This document shows positions 8,452-19,700 of a stretch of DNA of 64,000 bases, one piece after another (the first letter of the stretch is position 1; each line of letters starts with the position of its first letter). Source of the stretch: Methylomonas sp. LL1 (lineage in GTDB: Bacteria > Pseudomonadota > Gammaproteobacteria > Methylococcales > Methylomonadaceae); assembly GCF_015711015.1 (NCBI RefSeq), contig NZ_CP064653.1, positions 3,658,001 to 3,722,000 of the forward strand, read 5' to 3'. Made by a program: the position numbers and the translations under genes. The notes below the pieces were generated by a model. That model ran no database searches. It was not told where the DNA came from and was given only the letters and a program-made list of their open reading frames with translations.

Positions 8452-11421
8452 TTATAACGATGTGAAGTTGCTAGATTGAATTACGTTACTTGCAGAAGCT
8501 AGTATTCTCGCCACACTCGCGTCAAACGCCCGCTTGAAATCTGGGTCAGACGCATAGCGCTTATATAAATCTAGTTCTCGCTTTCGCTCGATACTGATGG
8601 CGTTCTGGATTAACTTTTCCAGAGCCAGTTGTCGATTTTGGACATCAGGGTTGTCCTCGACCTGAGCCTTGTAGTCTGCGTGTTCCACGACATGCTTGGC
8701 GATATTGATAAATTTAATCTTTTGCTCTTCCGGTGTGGCTTCCCAGCCGGCAAAATAACGTTCATTAAAGGCTTTGATAATCTCGTCCAGCGGGTCTTTT
8801 TCTTCGCCGCCAGGGAAATAACCTCGTAGATTGGGATTTTGGGGTTCCAGCTCTGTTTCACTGGCGTCCAGGCCGATTGGAACATTCAGCTTGGAACGTT
8901 CCAACCCGTAGGTAGATAAATCAACGCTGTTGAGTAATTCGTCCAGTTTGTCTTGGTCTGGGTCTTTGACTTTGAGCTTGGGTATCAGAAATTTTAAAAA
9001 CCAATACAGCATTTCCCAGTTCACATTATTGAATGGGATGATGGCTGCGACTTGAGCGTATATTTTGACGAACTGTTTGGCCTTTATCTTGAAATCGATA
9101 CGATGTTCGTCGTCCAGATCGGTATCAAAGCGGGCAACAACTGTATCGATGATGGGATGTAGTTGTTCAGCATCGACACCGGCAAAAAACTTGTCATTGA
9201 AGTCGGTGACTTCACTCCATTCATAGATGCCGAAATCATCTATTGAATCCTTCAAATCATGCAGTACATTGACGTCAGTTGCCTGGCTAAGTGTGGTGGC
9301 TGTATAGAATGGATCAAAGGCGGATTTGATGTCATCGACTGAATTGTAGAAGTCCAAGACAAAGGTATCGGTCTTGCCCAGTTTCCAGTTACAGCGATTT
9401 AGTCGTGATAAAGCTTGCACGGCTAGTACGCCTTGTAATTTTTTGTCGACGTACATGGTGTGAAGCATGGGTTCGTCGAAGCCGGTTAAGTATTTGTTGG
9501 CTACGACTAATATTTTGTAGTCGTCTTTCTCGAATTCATCCGGTAAGTCGCGGGCGGATATGCCGTTGATACCGTCTTCGGTATATTTAATTCCATCTAC
9601 TGTCTTGTCGCCTGAAAAAGCCACTAGAGCTTTAAATGGAGCATTGTTTTCCTTTAAGGCGGAGCGAATCGCAAAGAAGTACCGGATTGCGCATTCGATG
9701 TTACGAGTGACAACCATGGCCTTGGCCTTGCCTTTTAGCTTTTTGGCTTGCCAGACATTGTGCATGAAGTGATCGACCATAATTTTGGCTTTTACTTCGA
9801 TAGTATTTGGGCTGGCTTCAACATATGCCTTCAGCTTTTTTTGCGCTTTGGCGGTATTAAATAAAGGGTTTTCTATGATGGATTTTTGTACTTCGTAGTA
9901 GCTTTTGTAGGTGGTGTAATTAGCCAGTACATCGAGAATGAATTGCTCTTCGATGGCTTGTTTCATTGAGTACAGATGGAATGGATAAAATTTACCATCA
10001 GTACCTTCACGGCCAAATTTTTCTAACGTTTGAGGTTTAGGTGTGGCGGTAAAGGCAAAGTAGCTGGCATTTCTGCTCATCTTTCGATCTTTCATGGCAG
10101 CCAGAATTTTGTCCTGTAAATCTTCTGGGACTTCTTCCTCATCTGCGCCCAAGGTGATGTTTAACTTGTCAGATGCGCTGCCAGATTGTGACGAGTGTGC
10201 TTCATCGATTATGACAGCAAAATTTCGGTCGGTCAGATCGCAGACAGCGGTGTAAATGACAGGGAATTTTTGTACAGTCGTGATGATGACCTTTTTGCCC
10301 AGTTCAAGATGTGCTTTTAGTTCAGCTGCGCTTTCGCAATGGGCGACGATGTTTTTGACTTCTGAGAATAGCTTGATGTTGTCTCTAAGCTGACCGTCCA
10401 GTACCTTGCGGTCGGTGACGACTATTACTGAGTCAAAGATATTTTTACTACCTGTAAGATCGTATAACTCGACCAACTGGTACGCTAACCACGTTATGGA
10501 ATTGGATTTGCCTGAACCAGCGGAATGCTGGATTAAGTATGTCTGGCCAATGCCGTTTTGCTTGGCATCAAGCAAAACGCCACGCACTACATTGAGTTGG
10601 TGATATCGCGGGAAAAACAGCGCCTTCTTTTCTTTTCCGGTTTTCTTATCTTTCTCGACGGTGAACTTGGCAAATTGCTCAATGATATTCGTCATACTAT
10701 GGCGGGAAAGAATGTCTTGCCATAGGTAAGCCGTTTTATGGCCGCTGGGATTTACAGGGTTGCCTTTACCGAAATTGAAGCCTTTGTTGAACGGCAGAAA
10801 GTTGCTGTCGTTGCCGGCCAATTGTGTGCACATATAGGCTTCGTCGGGATCGACGGCAAAATGCACCAGACAGCGCCCGAACTCGAACAATGGTTCCTTG
10901 GGGTTGCGGTCGGTGCGATATTGTTTGATGGCGTGATAAACGGTTTGGCCGGTCCATGGATTTTTTAGCTCCAAGGTAGCGATGGCCAGTCCGTTGACGA
11001 ATAACACCATATCTACCGACTTCAAGCCATCGGTTTCACTGTAATGCACCTGGCGGGTGACACTAAAACGGTTGGTTTCAAAATTGGCTAAGACTTCTGG
11101 ATTGAGGTCGTTGTATGGCAGCCTGTAAAGTAATCTGAAATGAGTGTCGTCGATATCCAAGCCTTTTTTCAAGACTGACAGCAAGCTGTCTTTCTTGATC
11201 TTCTTGTTCAGTCGTTCCAACACCAGCCGTTTCCAATTGGGACGGTCTTTTAGCTTGGCTAACTCTTCAGGTTGAGTTGCTTCGAGAAACTGCCAAAACA
11301 GCTTGGCGTCGATAGCAAACTCGCGGTCGAAATCGGAAGGATTGCCGGTCAGGTAGCCATCTTTGGTAAGGGTGTTTTCGATGTGTGTTTCGAGGGCGGC
11401 TTCGTTGGTTTGGCTGACCAT
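8452..11421 (-). CDS. hsdR: Type I restriction enzyme, R subunit
   Basis: The motor and nuclease subunit of a type I restriction-modification complex; it translocates DNA and cuts unmethylated foreign DNA. A PD-(D/E)XK nuclease lies at the N-terminus (VDMVLF then LELKN, about residues 135-160). The SF2 translocase follows, with Walker A HSAGSGKS, DEAH (IIDEAHSSQ) and motif III FTATPK, then the helicase C domain (TGFDEP, LSRLNR). I place the start at ATG 11421, giving 989 aa. It follows the hsdS stop by one base and has an AGGA ribosome binding site, whereas the longer frame to 11481 would run back into hsdS. All key motifs look intact. Confidence 0.93.
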   Translation of the reverse strand: MVSQTNEAALETHIENTLTKDGYLTGNPSDFDREFAIDAKLFWQFLEATQPEELAKLKDRPNWKRLVLERLNKKIKKDSLLSVLKKGLDIDDTHFRLLYRLPYNDLNPEVLANFETNRFSVTRQVHYSETDGLKSVDMVLFVNGLAIATLELKNPWTGQTVYHAIKQYRTDRNPKEPLFEFGRCLVHFAVDPDEAYMCTQLAGNDSNFLPFNKGFNFGKGNPVNPSGHKTAYLWQDILSRHSMTNIIEQFAKFTVEKDKKTGKEKKALFFPRYHQLNVVRGVLLDAKQNGIGQTYLIQHSAGSGKSNSITWLAYQLVELYDLTGSKNIFDSVIVVTDRKVLDGQLRDNIKLFSEVKNIVAHCESAAELKAHLELGKKVIITTVQKFPVIYTAVCDLTDRNFAVIIDEAHSSQSGSASDKLNITLGADEEEVPEDLQDKILAAMKDRKMSRNASYFAFTATPKPQTLEKFGREGTDGKFYPFHLYSMKQAIEEQFILDVLANYTTYKSYYEVQKSIIENPLFNTAKAQKKLKAYVEASPNTIEVKAKIMVDHFMHNVWQAKKLKGKAKAMVVTRNIECAIRYFFAIRSALKENNAPFKALVAFSGDKTVDGIKYTEDGINGISARDLPDEFEKDDYKILVVANKYLTGFDEPMLHTMYVDKKLQGVLAVQALSRLNRCNWKLGKTDTFVLDFYNSVDDIKSAFDPFYTATTLSQATDVNVLHDLKDSIDDFGIYEWSEVTDFNDKFFAGVDAEQLHPIIDTVVARFDTDLDDEHRIDFKIKAKQFVKIYAQVAAIIPFNNVNWEMLYWFLKFLIPKLKVKDPDQDKLDELLNSVDLSTYGLERSKLNVPIGLDASETELEPQNPNLRGYFPGGEEKDPLDEIIKAFNERYFAGWEATPEEQKIKFINIAKHVVEHADYKAQVEDNPDVQNRQLALEKLIQNAISIERKRELDLYKRYASDPDFKRAFDASVARILASASNVIQSSNFTSL

Positions 11422-11422
11422 T

Positions 11423-12730
11423 CTAAATCCTGTAAAAACCTGTAACTGCCATGGAAACCACACCGACTCTGAATTCGACAAGTTTATCTATTTGATTAGT
11501 CGTCATTCGGATTACCTCGTTAATTTTAGATTCTAGTTCTGACAGGTAGTTTGCAATCGCTACTTGTTCATATATTGGGGGACAAATAACAATCCACGAC
11601 TTAATATGCTCTTGGCTTACCTTAACCATTGTTGAACTGGAACCACGAGCATTAATACGCACTTGGTTACGAATGATTGGACATTGGAAAAAATACCTCA
11701 TGTATCGACCATCAACTTTTTCAGCATTAAAAGTTAATCGGTAAATTAAATCCGAAAGCATAACTGGAGAAGAAGGGCTGTTTTCTACATAACAAACATC
11801 CGCTACCAATTCTGGGGTGTTTCCGCGAGTCAGTAAGAAGTCGCCAGCCCTAATTTGGTATTCCATACGGTACAGTTTTCGAGGTATGGGTTTAACTTCG
11901 CCATCAATATACTGACCAGCTTTTACGACACTGATCTTGGCAACAGCGAACCCACTTTCATCGTTAAGATTATCAATTGCGGGACTAGAGCCTTGAACTA
12001 TCTTTTTTATAAAGCGTCGGTTTGCGGCAATTTCCCAATGTGCAGGCACTTCTCCAATCCATTCTATCCCGCTATCGCGCATAGCCACATTCGGGTTCAG
12101 ACCGAGAGTAACGGCTTGATTGATCAGGATGCTTTTCTGCTCTTGCAGTAATTCAATCAGCCGTTGCTTTTTGGCAATCGCGGCATCGATTTCAGCGGTT
12201 TTCTGGTCGAGGAAGTTGACGATGCGATCTTGTTCGGAATGAGGTGGTATTAGCACCGGAATCTTGTTGAAATCACTATTCTTGATTTGTAACGAGTTGG
12301 GCCTGATGCCTTGCATCTGACCAGTGTACCCCTGGATGTAAGGATGAGACCTTAATAAGTAATGTGCGTATTGAGGTCGTAAGCGAGAGTCGAGCCAATA
12401 TGAACGATAGGCAGGACTAACATATCCTTCATGACTACTAACTCCAAGCCCAGCATAGTTAAGCCACATCGTATTCACTACTAATTGCCCTGGACGAACA
12501 ACTCTATAGTCCTTAAGCTCTTTATCCGTTCGTTTTTGTTCTTCAAACTCGTATTGCTTTACTTCAATACCTCGATAGCCAGAAACTGAGAGCATTTCGC
12601 CGATTATGTCTTTGTCGTTTTTCTCATTGCTCATAGTGAATAAGGCTTTGAAAGGGAGAATCTCCCAATGACTCGGTACATCGCCAAGCCATTTTTCGCC
12701 GCTGGACTTGTAACTTTCATGCCGCCGCAT
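11423..12730 (-). CDS. hsdS: Type I restriction, specificity subunit S
   Basis: The DNA-recognition subunit. Two target-recognition domains are visible, each opening with a related segment (EKWLGDVPSHWEI near the start and IEWIGEVPAHWEI at about 225). Each ends in a coiled-coil spacer, the first around LDQKTAEIDAAIAKKQ. It sits between hsdM and hsdR, overlapping the hsdM stop. The start may be ATG 12730 (chosen; TGATG overlap) or GTG 12733, with AGGGA upstream. The bipartite target sequence cannot be predicted by eye. Confidence 0.92.
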   Translation of the reverse strand: MRRHESYKSSGEKWLGDVPSHWEILPFKALFTMSNEKNDKDIIGEMLSVSGYRGIEVKQYEFEEQKRTDKELKDYRVVRPGQLVVNTMWLNYAGLGVSSHEGYVSPAYRSYWLDSRLRPQYAHYLLRSHPYIQGYTGQMQGIRPNSLQIKNSDFNKIPVLIPPHSEQDRIVNFLDQKTAEIDAAIAKKQRLIELLQEQKSILINQAVTLGLNPNVAMRDSGIEWIGEVPAHWEIAANRRFIKKIVQGSSPAIDNLNDESGFAVAKISVVKAGQYIDGEVKPIPRKLYRMEYQIRAGDFLLTRGNTPELVADVCYVENSPSSPVMLSDLIYRLTFNAEKVDGRYMRYFFQCPIIRNQVRINARGSSSTMVKVSQEHIKSWIVICPPIYEQVAIANYLSELESKINEVIRMTTNQIDKLVEFRVGVVSMAVTGFYRI

Positions 12731-15081
12731 CACTGAGTCCCTACAAAGCTGACCAATTGTTTCACCAATCCATCGGTTTCCGCTTCCAAGGACAGAATCT
12801 CTTTGGTCACTTCTTGTAGGCCACGCAACGGCTTATGCTGGTAGAAATATTTATTGAAACTGATCTCGTAACCGATTACGGTTTTGTCGAGAGCGATCCA
12901 GGCATCGTCGATGTACGGATAGACTTCGCGGATGAAATAGTCGTGAATTACATTGGATGCCGAAGGCTCGGTGCTGGTTGTCAGTGGCACGTTCTCGGTG
13001 TCGCGCAGTTCGCTGTCGGCCTCGTATTCCAGGTATTCACCAGTTTTATCGGTAGGCCAGTAACCATGGTTGGCCAGTTTGTCAGTCGTGGTTTTAAATT
13101 GTTCCGTTAGCTCTTGCTGTTTTGCACTACTCAGCTTATGGAGCTTTTTGATGACCTTGGCGGCGCGCTCATCACGCCAACTGATAGCATTCAGGATTTG
13201 CTTGCGCTCTGGCGCAGACAGTTTCAGCTTTAGATACTTGATGGAGTCATCCACCAAAGCTTCAAATTTGTTGAAATCCAGGTATTCGTCGCCGCCAATT
13301 TGATCAGCCAGTTGTTGGGCCGTTTGCATGATGGCCAATTGCGCCTTCCAAGAGATTTCCGACAGTAACTCCTTCCGGTTTTTCGGCGACAAACTAATTT
13401 CTTCACGATCTAGGTGTGCCTCAATGGTAGTGATATGTGCTTTCAGGTTGGTGTAAACCTCGTCGCCGTATTTGCCATACACCCATTCCATGATGTCCTG
13501 CAACCCAGGCATAAAGCGCAAAGTGGTGATACGTTCTGGACTGAATTGGGCCGCTAGCCGCAATGGCCTTTCTATAGTAACTTTGTAGTAACCGAAATCG
13601 CGATTGTCGAACACTTTGGAAATGCCATCATTGGACATGCTCAGGTAAAGCTGGGTTATCTGTTTGATGTGCAAGTCACTCAATTCGCAGTTTTTTGCCC
13701 CCAGGCTTTTACGTAGTTTTTGATATAGGCTGGATGCATCGATCAATTGCACTCTGCCACGACGCTGCTCAGCTTTGTGATTGGACAATATCCAAACGTA
13801 AGTGGTGATGCCGGTGTTATAGAACAGGTTGTTGGGCAACTGAATAATGGCTTCCAGATAGTCACTTTCAATGATGTGACGGCGAATATTACTTTCGCCA
13901 CTGCCGGCGTCACCAGTAAATAAAGACGAGCCGTTGTGTACCGATGCAATGCGAGAACCCAATGGGCTGTCGGTCTTACGTTTCATCTTGTCGACCATTT
14001 CCATCAGGAACAACAATTGGCCATCTGACGATCGAGGAATTGCAGGATAGAAGTCGTAGTTTTCTCCAGTGTAATCGCTCAGGTTGACCTGAAAACGGTG
14101 ATCTTGTACTTCTTTACCTTCAACAATGTACTTTTGCTCGGTTTTCCACGACTTGCCGTATGGGGGATTCGTGAGCATGAAATCAAAACGCTTGTTCGCA
14201 AAGTCATTGGTTTGGAGTGTCGATCCGAACAGGATGTTTTCTGGGTCGTTACCCTTAATCATCATGTCCGATTTACAAATTGCGTAGGTTTCGGGATTGA
14301 CCTCTTTGCCATACAGAAACACGCCAACTTTGGCTTTGATTTCTCCTTCAGGATCGGTAATGAAATCTTGAGACTCAGTGAGCATGCCACCACTACCACA
14401 GGCAGGATCATAGATAGTCAGTGGATTAGGCAGGTGATCCTTGACCGGAATGAACACCAGATTGGTCATTAGTTTGATCACTTCACGCGGGGTAAAGTGT
14501 TCGCCGGCTTCTTCGTTGTTTTCTTCGTTGAATTTACGGATGAGCTCTTCGAAGACATAGCCCATCCCCAAGTTCGATAAACCTGGCTGAGTACGACCAT
14601 CAGGGCCTTTGCGTTCGTCAGGGCTGAGGTTGAGTTCTTCGGAAACGAATTTTTCGATTACATCATGCAGTACATCCGATTGAGCCATTTTTCGGATTTG
14701 GTTTCGCAAATCGAATTTGTCGATGATCTCTTTAACGTTATCAGAAAAACCGTCGAGGTAATTCTTTAGGTTCGCTTCCAGTTGGGAATGGTTGCCGAGT
14801 AATGTCTTCAGGGTAAAGCGGGAAGTGTTGTAAAACACATAGCCGGATGCATCGCGTAAACCAATAGAATCCAGATCGGTCATGCCGGCATCTTCAAGTT
14901 GAAAACGCACTTCTTCAAGAACGGCTTCCTTGGTAGGCTCTAACAAGCAATCCAAGCGACGCAGTACGAACATCGGTAGGATTACGTCACGGTATTTGCC
15001 TCGGACGAAGACATCTCGAAGGCAGTCATCGGCAATTGACCAGATGAAGCTGACAATTTTGTTGTGGGTGGTATGGTCCAT
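12730..15081 (-). CDS. hsdM: Type I restriction, methyltransferase subunit M
   Basis: The N6-adenine methyltransferase subunit of the type I complex. An HsdM N-terminal helical domain is followed by SAM motif I (DPACGSGGM, about residue 225) and catalytic motif IV NPPY (LTNPPYGKSW, about 308). At 783 aa it is longer than the classic ~500-aa HsdM because of a helical C-terminal extension, a form seen in one common subgroup. It is the first gene of the hsdM-S-R operon. The 180-bp gap from mkoB-like at 15261 probably holds the promoter. No frame damage is seen, so the system looks functional. Confidence 0.93.
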   Translation of the reverse strand: MDHTTHNKIVSFIWSIADDCLRDVFVRGKYRDVILPMFVLRRLDCLLEPTKEAVLEEVRFQLEDAGMTDLDSIGLRDASGYVFYNTSRFTLKTLLGNHSQLEANLKNYLDGFSDNVKEIIDKFDLRNQIRKMAQSDVLHDVIEKFVSEELNLSPDERKGPDGRTQPGLSNLGMGYVFEELIRKFNEENNEEAGEHFTPREVIKLMTNLVFIPVKDHLPNPLTIYDPACGSGGMLTESQDFITDPEGEIKAKVGVFLYGKEVNPETYAICKSDMMIKGNDPENILFGSTLQTNDFANKRFDFMLTNPPYGKSWKTEQKYIVEGKEVQDHRFQVNLSDYTGENYDFYPAIPRSSDGQLLFLMEMVDKMKRKTDSPLGSRIASVHNGSSLFTGDAGSGESNIRRHIIESDYLEAIIQLPNNLFYNTGITTYVWILSNHKAEQRRGRVQLIDASSLYQKLRKSLGAKNCELSDLHIKQITQLYLSMSNDGISKVFDNRDFGYYKVTIERPLRLAAQFSPERITTLRFMPGLQDIMEWVYGKYGDEVYTNLKAHITTIEAHLDREEISLSPKNRKELLSEISWKAQLAIMQTAQQLADQIGGDEYLDFNKFEALVDDSIKYLKLKLSAPERKQILNAISWRDERAAKVIKKLHKLSSAKQQELTEQFKTTTDKLANHGYWPTDKTGEYLEYEADSELRDTENVPLTTSTEPSASNVIHDYFIREVYPYIDDAWIALDKTVIGYEISFNKYFYQHKPLRGLQEVTKEILSLEAETDGLVKQLVSFVGTQ

Positions 15082-15260
15082 TTATTTCTTCGTAGTGTTC
15101 GTAGTTTCGATAGTGAAAAGAATCGAGCTATCGAAATTAAATATTAAGCATGTAACAACGCCATGGCAATATGCCAGAAAGAGATCGCAGAATAAAAGGA
15201 TACATCGGAAAAAGTTATTATATTTATACTTTGACAGATATTCGCCGCACGTGATAATCG

Positions 15261-16709
15261 CTACTCTTGTACAGATGAAAAATCAAGAAAACTGAAATCA
15301 TTTTTAAAAATATTTGCATGATTTTTATTTTTACCCAGCTTCCCCTGGTATCTTTTATTAGAGTGTAGATGTTCAAAAATAAGTTTTCGGGCGGATTCTA
15401 CAAGGGCATGATCCTCTGATAAAAATCCAATAGGTATTGGAATAGACGAAAAATTCGAAGGATAAAAATAGTGAAAAACCACGCCTACAAAGTATGGGGC
15501 ATACAAAAATATTTCTAATTGTCCATTTAACAACGGCTGGGTGTAACCGTATGTGTCAAAACTGTTTGTAAAAACAGTAGATTGTTGCTGGTCTTCTATT
15601 GGAACGAGTAATTTTATTTCACTTCCTTTATTAGTGTTTTTTACCGACTTAATAAAGTCGCCAAAAACCGAAGTTCGCCCGTATAAGCTGTATTCGGGGG
15701 CAAGCCAACATATCGACATGCTGTGTTTTTTAAACTTTGATAGCTTTGATATTAACGTATGATAATTAGATTCTGTTTCACGATCTTTGCAATAAATATT
15801 ACCAATGATCGGTTGGGTGTTAGCGCCGTAATTAGAGATATTGTTAATGTGTACATCTTGAAGGTAGGACAGAACATCGAGTGTGTTTCTACTGCCGAGC
15901 TTATTATTTAAAACCCTGTCTTTAAATAATTTTATGTACTCCATAAAATATTTATTTTGATCATTAAAATTGTGAAATGAATCATTCCTGATAGAAAGGG
16001 TTTCTATAATAGATTTATAGATTTCATCATCACTCTTAATTAATTCTTCTGTGTCTTGAGAATTATAAATATCAACGCAGTCTTCATCAATTTTTAAATA
16101 AAAATCAAGAGGCAAAGCTGCGTTATAACGAGACTTGGTTTTTACGCTAGTAATTTTGTATAGTTCAGGTAAATCATTTTGCTTGCCCTTAGCAATTTTA
16201 TAAAAATGGCTTTCAAAAGATTTTTCTGCAAAAAATTTGCTCTTTGAGATATGCTCATCTTTTTCTTTAAGGGTGATAGAAAGCGCATTTGATCGTGGTT
16301 TTGTGGGATCAATAGGAGTAAAACTGACTAGATTAAAAGAAACATTATCAATTTTGTTTTCTATCTTAAAAAAACGCGGATAATCATCTGAGCTTTCAGA
16401 AAACTTTGATTTTGCGTATTCAGTTAATTCTAACTCATGGTCATCATTAAATAATACAAGCCGCTCAGAGATTAGACTTTGTATCAAAACCTCTGTTTCT
16501 TTTAAGCTAAATCCAAAATACTCTTGTATTTGAGCTATAGAAATAGCATTGCACACATAAATAAGTCGGATGACGAACTCTGTAACTACCGGTAAACGCT
16601 CTTGTTTTGTAAATGAATAATCAATTTCAAAAGATTGGCACGGTAATGAGTAAGTTATTTGATTAATTAAAAATTTAACTTCTTGAATCGATGTATTGTT
16701 TTGTGTCAT
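15261..16709 (-). CDS. Partner of kinase-helicase; possible MkoB (Mokosh-like)
   Basis: A 482-aa protein that overlaps the upstream helicase gene by 35 nt, so the two are surely co-translated. The N-terminal ~110 residues look like a winged helix (IRLIYVCNAISIAQIQEYFGF). The C-terminal half (about 300-440) has the alternating strand/helix pattern of a phospholipase D-like domain, but I cannot see an intact HxK(x)4D motif. Mokosh type I systems pair a helicase/Ser-Thr kinase protein with a PLD-domain protein, which fits this pair. Without the HKD motif, the Mokosh name is a hypothesis based mostly on the neighbour. Confidence 0.5.
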   Translation of the reverse strand: MTQNNTSIQEVKFLINQITYSLPCQSFEIDYSFTKQERLPVVTEFVIRLIYVCNAISIAQIQEYFGFSLKETEVLIQSLISERLVLFNDDHELELTEYAKSKFSESSDDYPRFFKIENKIDNVSFNLVSFTPIDPTKPRSNALSITLKEKDEHISKSKFFAEKSFESHFYKIAKGKQNDLPELYKITSVKTKSRYNAALPLDFYLKIDEDCVDIYNSQDTEELIKSDDEIYKSIIETLSIRNDSFHNFNDQNKYFMEYIKLFKDRVLNNKLGSRNTLDVLSYLQDVHINNISNYGANTQPIIGNIYCKDRETESNYHTLISKLSKFKKHSMSICWLAPEYSLYGRTSVFGDFIKSVKNTNKGSEIKLLVPIEDQQQSTVFTNSFDTYGYTQPLLNGQLEIFLYAPYFVGVVFHYFYPSNFSSIPIPIGFLSEDHALVESARKLIFEHLHSNKRYQGKLGKNKNHANIFKNDFSFLDFSSVQE

Positions 16710-19700
16710 AAACTAAATACTCATTAGAGCTTTTGTGTTCGTTGATGAAGTTCAGAGCAGAGCCAAGTGCAGAAGTCCTATTTTTTTCATGCTCCCAAAT
16801 TTTGGAAGCGCCTACAATTATTAACCTATTTTTAGCTCTAGATAAGGCCACATTTATGCGTTGATAATCGTTCAAGAAACCTTGTTTATATTGAGGATTA
16901 TTGCGTGTAAGTGAAAGTATAATTATCTGATTTTCTTTACCCTGATAGCTATCAACTGTATCTACTTTAATTAATTTTTTAAATTCACTTCCAATGGTGT
17001 CTGATTCAATTATTTTCTTAATAATAGATCGTTTTTGTTCGGCATACATGCAGATTATGCCCACCAGCTTTTCTGAGTCATGTAAATCGTTATTAATATT
17101 TAATAAAAAATCCTCGTTATTAGATATATCTTTTAAAATCGTCAGAATAACATCTACTTCATATGTATTATAACAGCCAGAATTTTTTACTGTTGTTTCA
17201 TGAGACTTCGCCCCTTCTGAGCTGGTATCCATCCAAATGACCTGTGCTTTGTCAAATGGGACAGGCAAATATTGATAGTACGCACTTGGCTCACCTCGCC
17301 CTGTCTTAAGTTCATTTTTGTAAAAGCAAGAAGAAACCATAGCCCCTATCGCTGATGCCATACGATATTGTGTCGTTAGCGTGACTCCTATAGTATTTCC
17401 ATATTCGGACTGAAACGCTCTTTCAAAATCGCTTTTTCTTATTAACTGTTCATCAACAGATAAGCGATGGGAAACGTGCTTTAGCAAGTCCTGTGGATTG
17501 TATTGTGGCGGTAATTGCAAATGATCGCCGACAAGTAATATGCGCTTACCGGTTTGCATAGCTATAGCCAATTCACTTGCCGTTGCGCGGGCAGCTTCAT
17601 CAACTATTACCCAATCGTATTGGTTGTTTGCAATACCCATGTGCCATTGACCAATCCCGACACATGTTCCACAAACTAGCGTCCTTGTCTTAGCAAGAAA
17701 TTCATCAAAATTACCTCGCTGAATAGCAAGAACATCAATCCATTCGAATGAAATTTGTAACACCTGATCAAGTTTTTTTAACGCTAATGATGAGTTAATG
17801 TTGTATTTATTGATAAGGCTATTCTTTAAAAACAGGAAAAGCTCGTCCGGCGCTATGTGATCGCCAGAATAGTTAAACATCTTTTGTGCAATGCTGAAAA
17901 ATCTTGATTGAATTTGGTGTCCTTTGTGGTCGCCTTCCTGTTCCTTATCGATTTTATTAAATTCTTTCAGCAAAAAACCCAAATGAAATTCTAGGTCGAA
18001 ATAATTTTCGACAAAATCTTTTGGTAATTGAAGATTAGTGCTTAATGATGTTGCTCTGGATTTAACTGATGCCCTAAATGTTTCCCTGTATTTGTATTGA
18101 ATAGATGATATATGTAAGTGCCTTATTGAGTCGGACAGCATGCCTTCTGATCCGAATCGTACTATATCTAAGTTAAGTTTTGTTTTTTCACAAAGCCCAT
18201 TTATACCTTCAATCGCATTGTTCACAGCTTCATGAGACTGGCTAACTAATAATATGTGCCTAGCATGTCCATTTATAACCAAATAATGAACAAATGAAGC
18301 AATGAAAGCAGTTTTTCCTGTTCCTGGTGGGCCTTGTAGCAAACTTAATGGCGATGAAGTAAATATTTTGTTAAATGCTATTCGTTGTTGAGCATTTAGC
18401 GCATATATTAGTTTACCATTATCATACACATTATAATCATCTAGCTCATCGTCAGTTATAGCAGTCGAGGATAATGCAATTTCTTTGCTAATACTGGCAT
18501 CAAAATAATCTATTAAATTTCTTACTACTGATTTATGATTTAGTAATCTTTCTAAAGCTAATTTCCTTCTCTGATAGGAAGATTTTGTCTGTTGATTTAA
18601 CAACTTAAGCTTCACCCCAAGCTTAACTTGACCTAAATTTTTATAATCATCGATCACCAGAATGTCATTATCTGATTTCCTAATATTCATATAACCGATT
18701 CTACGTTTGTTTTCGTTATCATTTACATAAATTTCCACGCGATCATTGCTATCAAAATCCAGTGTTTCAGATGTGTACGGGATAAATAATTGATTGCCAA
18801 TTATTTCATGTGTCCCTGTAACTTCAACCTCAGGTTGCATTTCTTCTTCCATCGATAAAACTGTTTCCCAAATTTTTGAAGTTCTGACGATCTGAGAGTT
18901 TTCCGAATAAGAGTAAATCGAAGAGGGTGTTATTGAATCCTCGTCAATTACTTCGTCTTCAATAAGATCTTCAATTTTTACCAATACCTTTAAGCAAGTT
19001 AATAGATCCTCTGCATCATCAGCAGCACCGTTACTTATCTTTATTTCAGAATCTGGAATTGTTATATTTGAATTTCGTATCGTCTTTTGCAAATCTTGAT
19101 GTGTTATTTCATCAAGTTTGATGCGTTTTAGTGAAAAATCATTTTTGTCGACAATTAATGTTATTTTTTTTCGGACACCAGTAACCCATATAATGAGATC
19201 ATTGGTGAATTTTTTAGAAGGCTCGGCAGAAACATAATATGTATCATTGTCTGATAATAATTCTTCCGGCGCATTCAATTTAGCAATAGATATCTTATAT
19301 GAATGCAGTTTTTTAGGCGGGACCAAAACATCATTTAAAGATTTAGTAATTTCGTCAATCGTAAGATATGGTGACGAAACTAAAAAATGCTTTAGTTTTT
19401 TAGCTAATTCATTATCTTCGGTTAAAGGCTGTATGCTTCTATCTATTCCAAATATATCGCAAACTAAAGCACAGACGGCATAGTTGTCTATTTCGATAGG
19501 TTGACATGTTTCGTAACTTGTCGGTGCATATGCTGTGTTATGGGGTTTTAAATCACCTTCATAATACTCTATCGTATCAATTATGAATGCAGATATCCCT
19601 TCAGATGAGTTCACTATTATATTCTTAGGGTGCAAATCCCCATGAAATAGATCTAATGTATGAAGATATGTCACAGCTTCAACTATCTCTAACGCTAGTT

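Noticed and set aside
14930..15295. 121-aa rightward frame over the hsdM start
   Set aside because: It lies antisense to hsdM and mkoB-like coding and has no ribosome binding site or domain.
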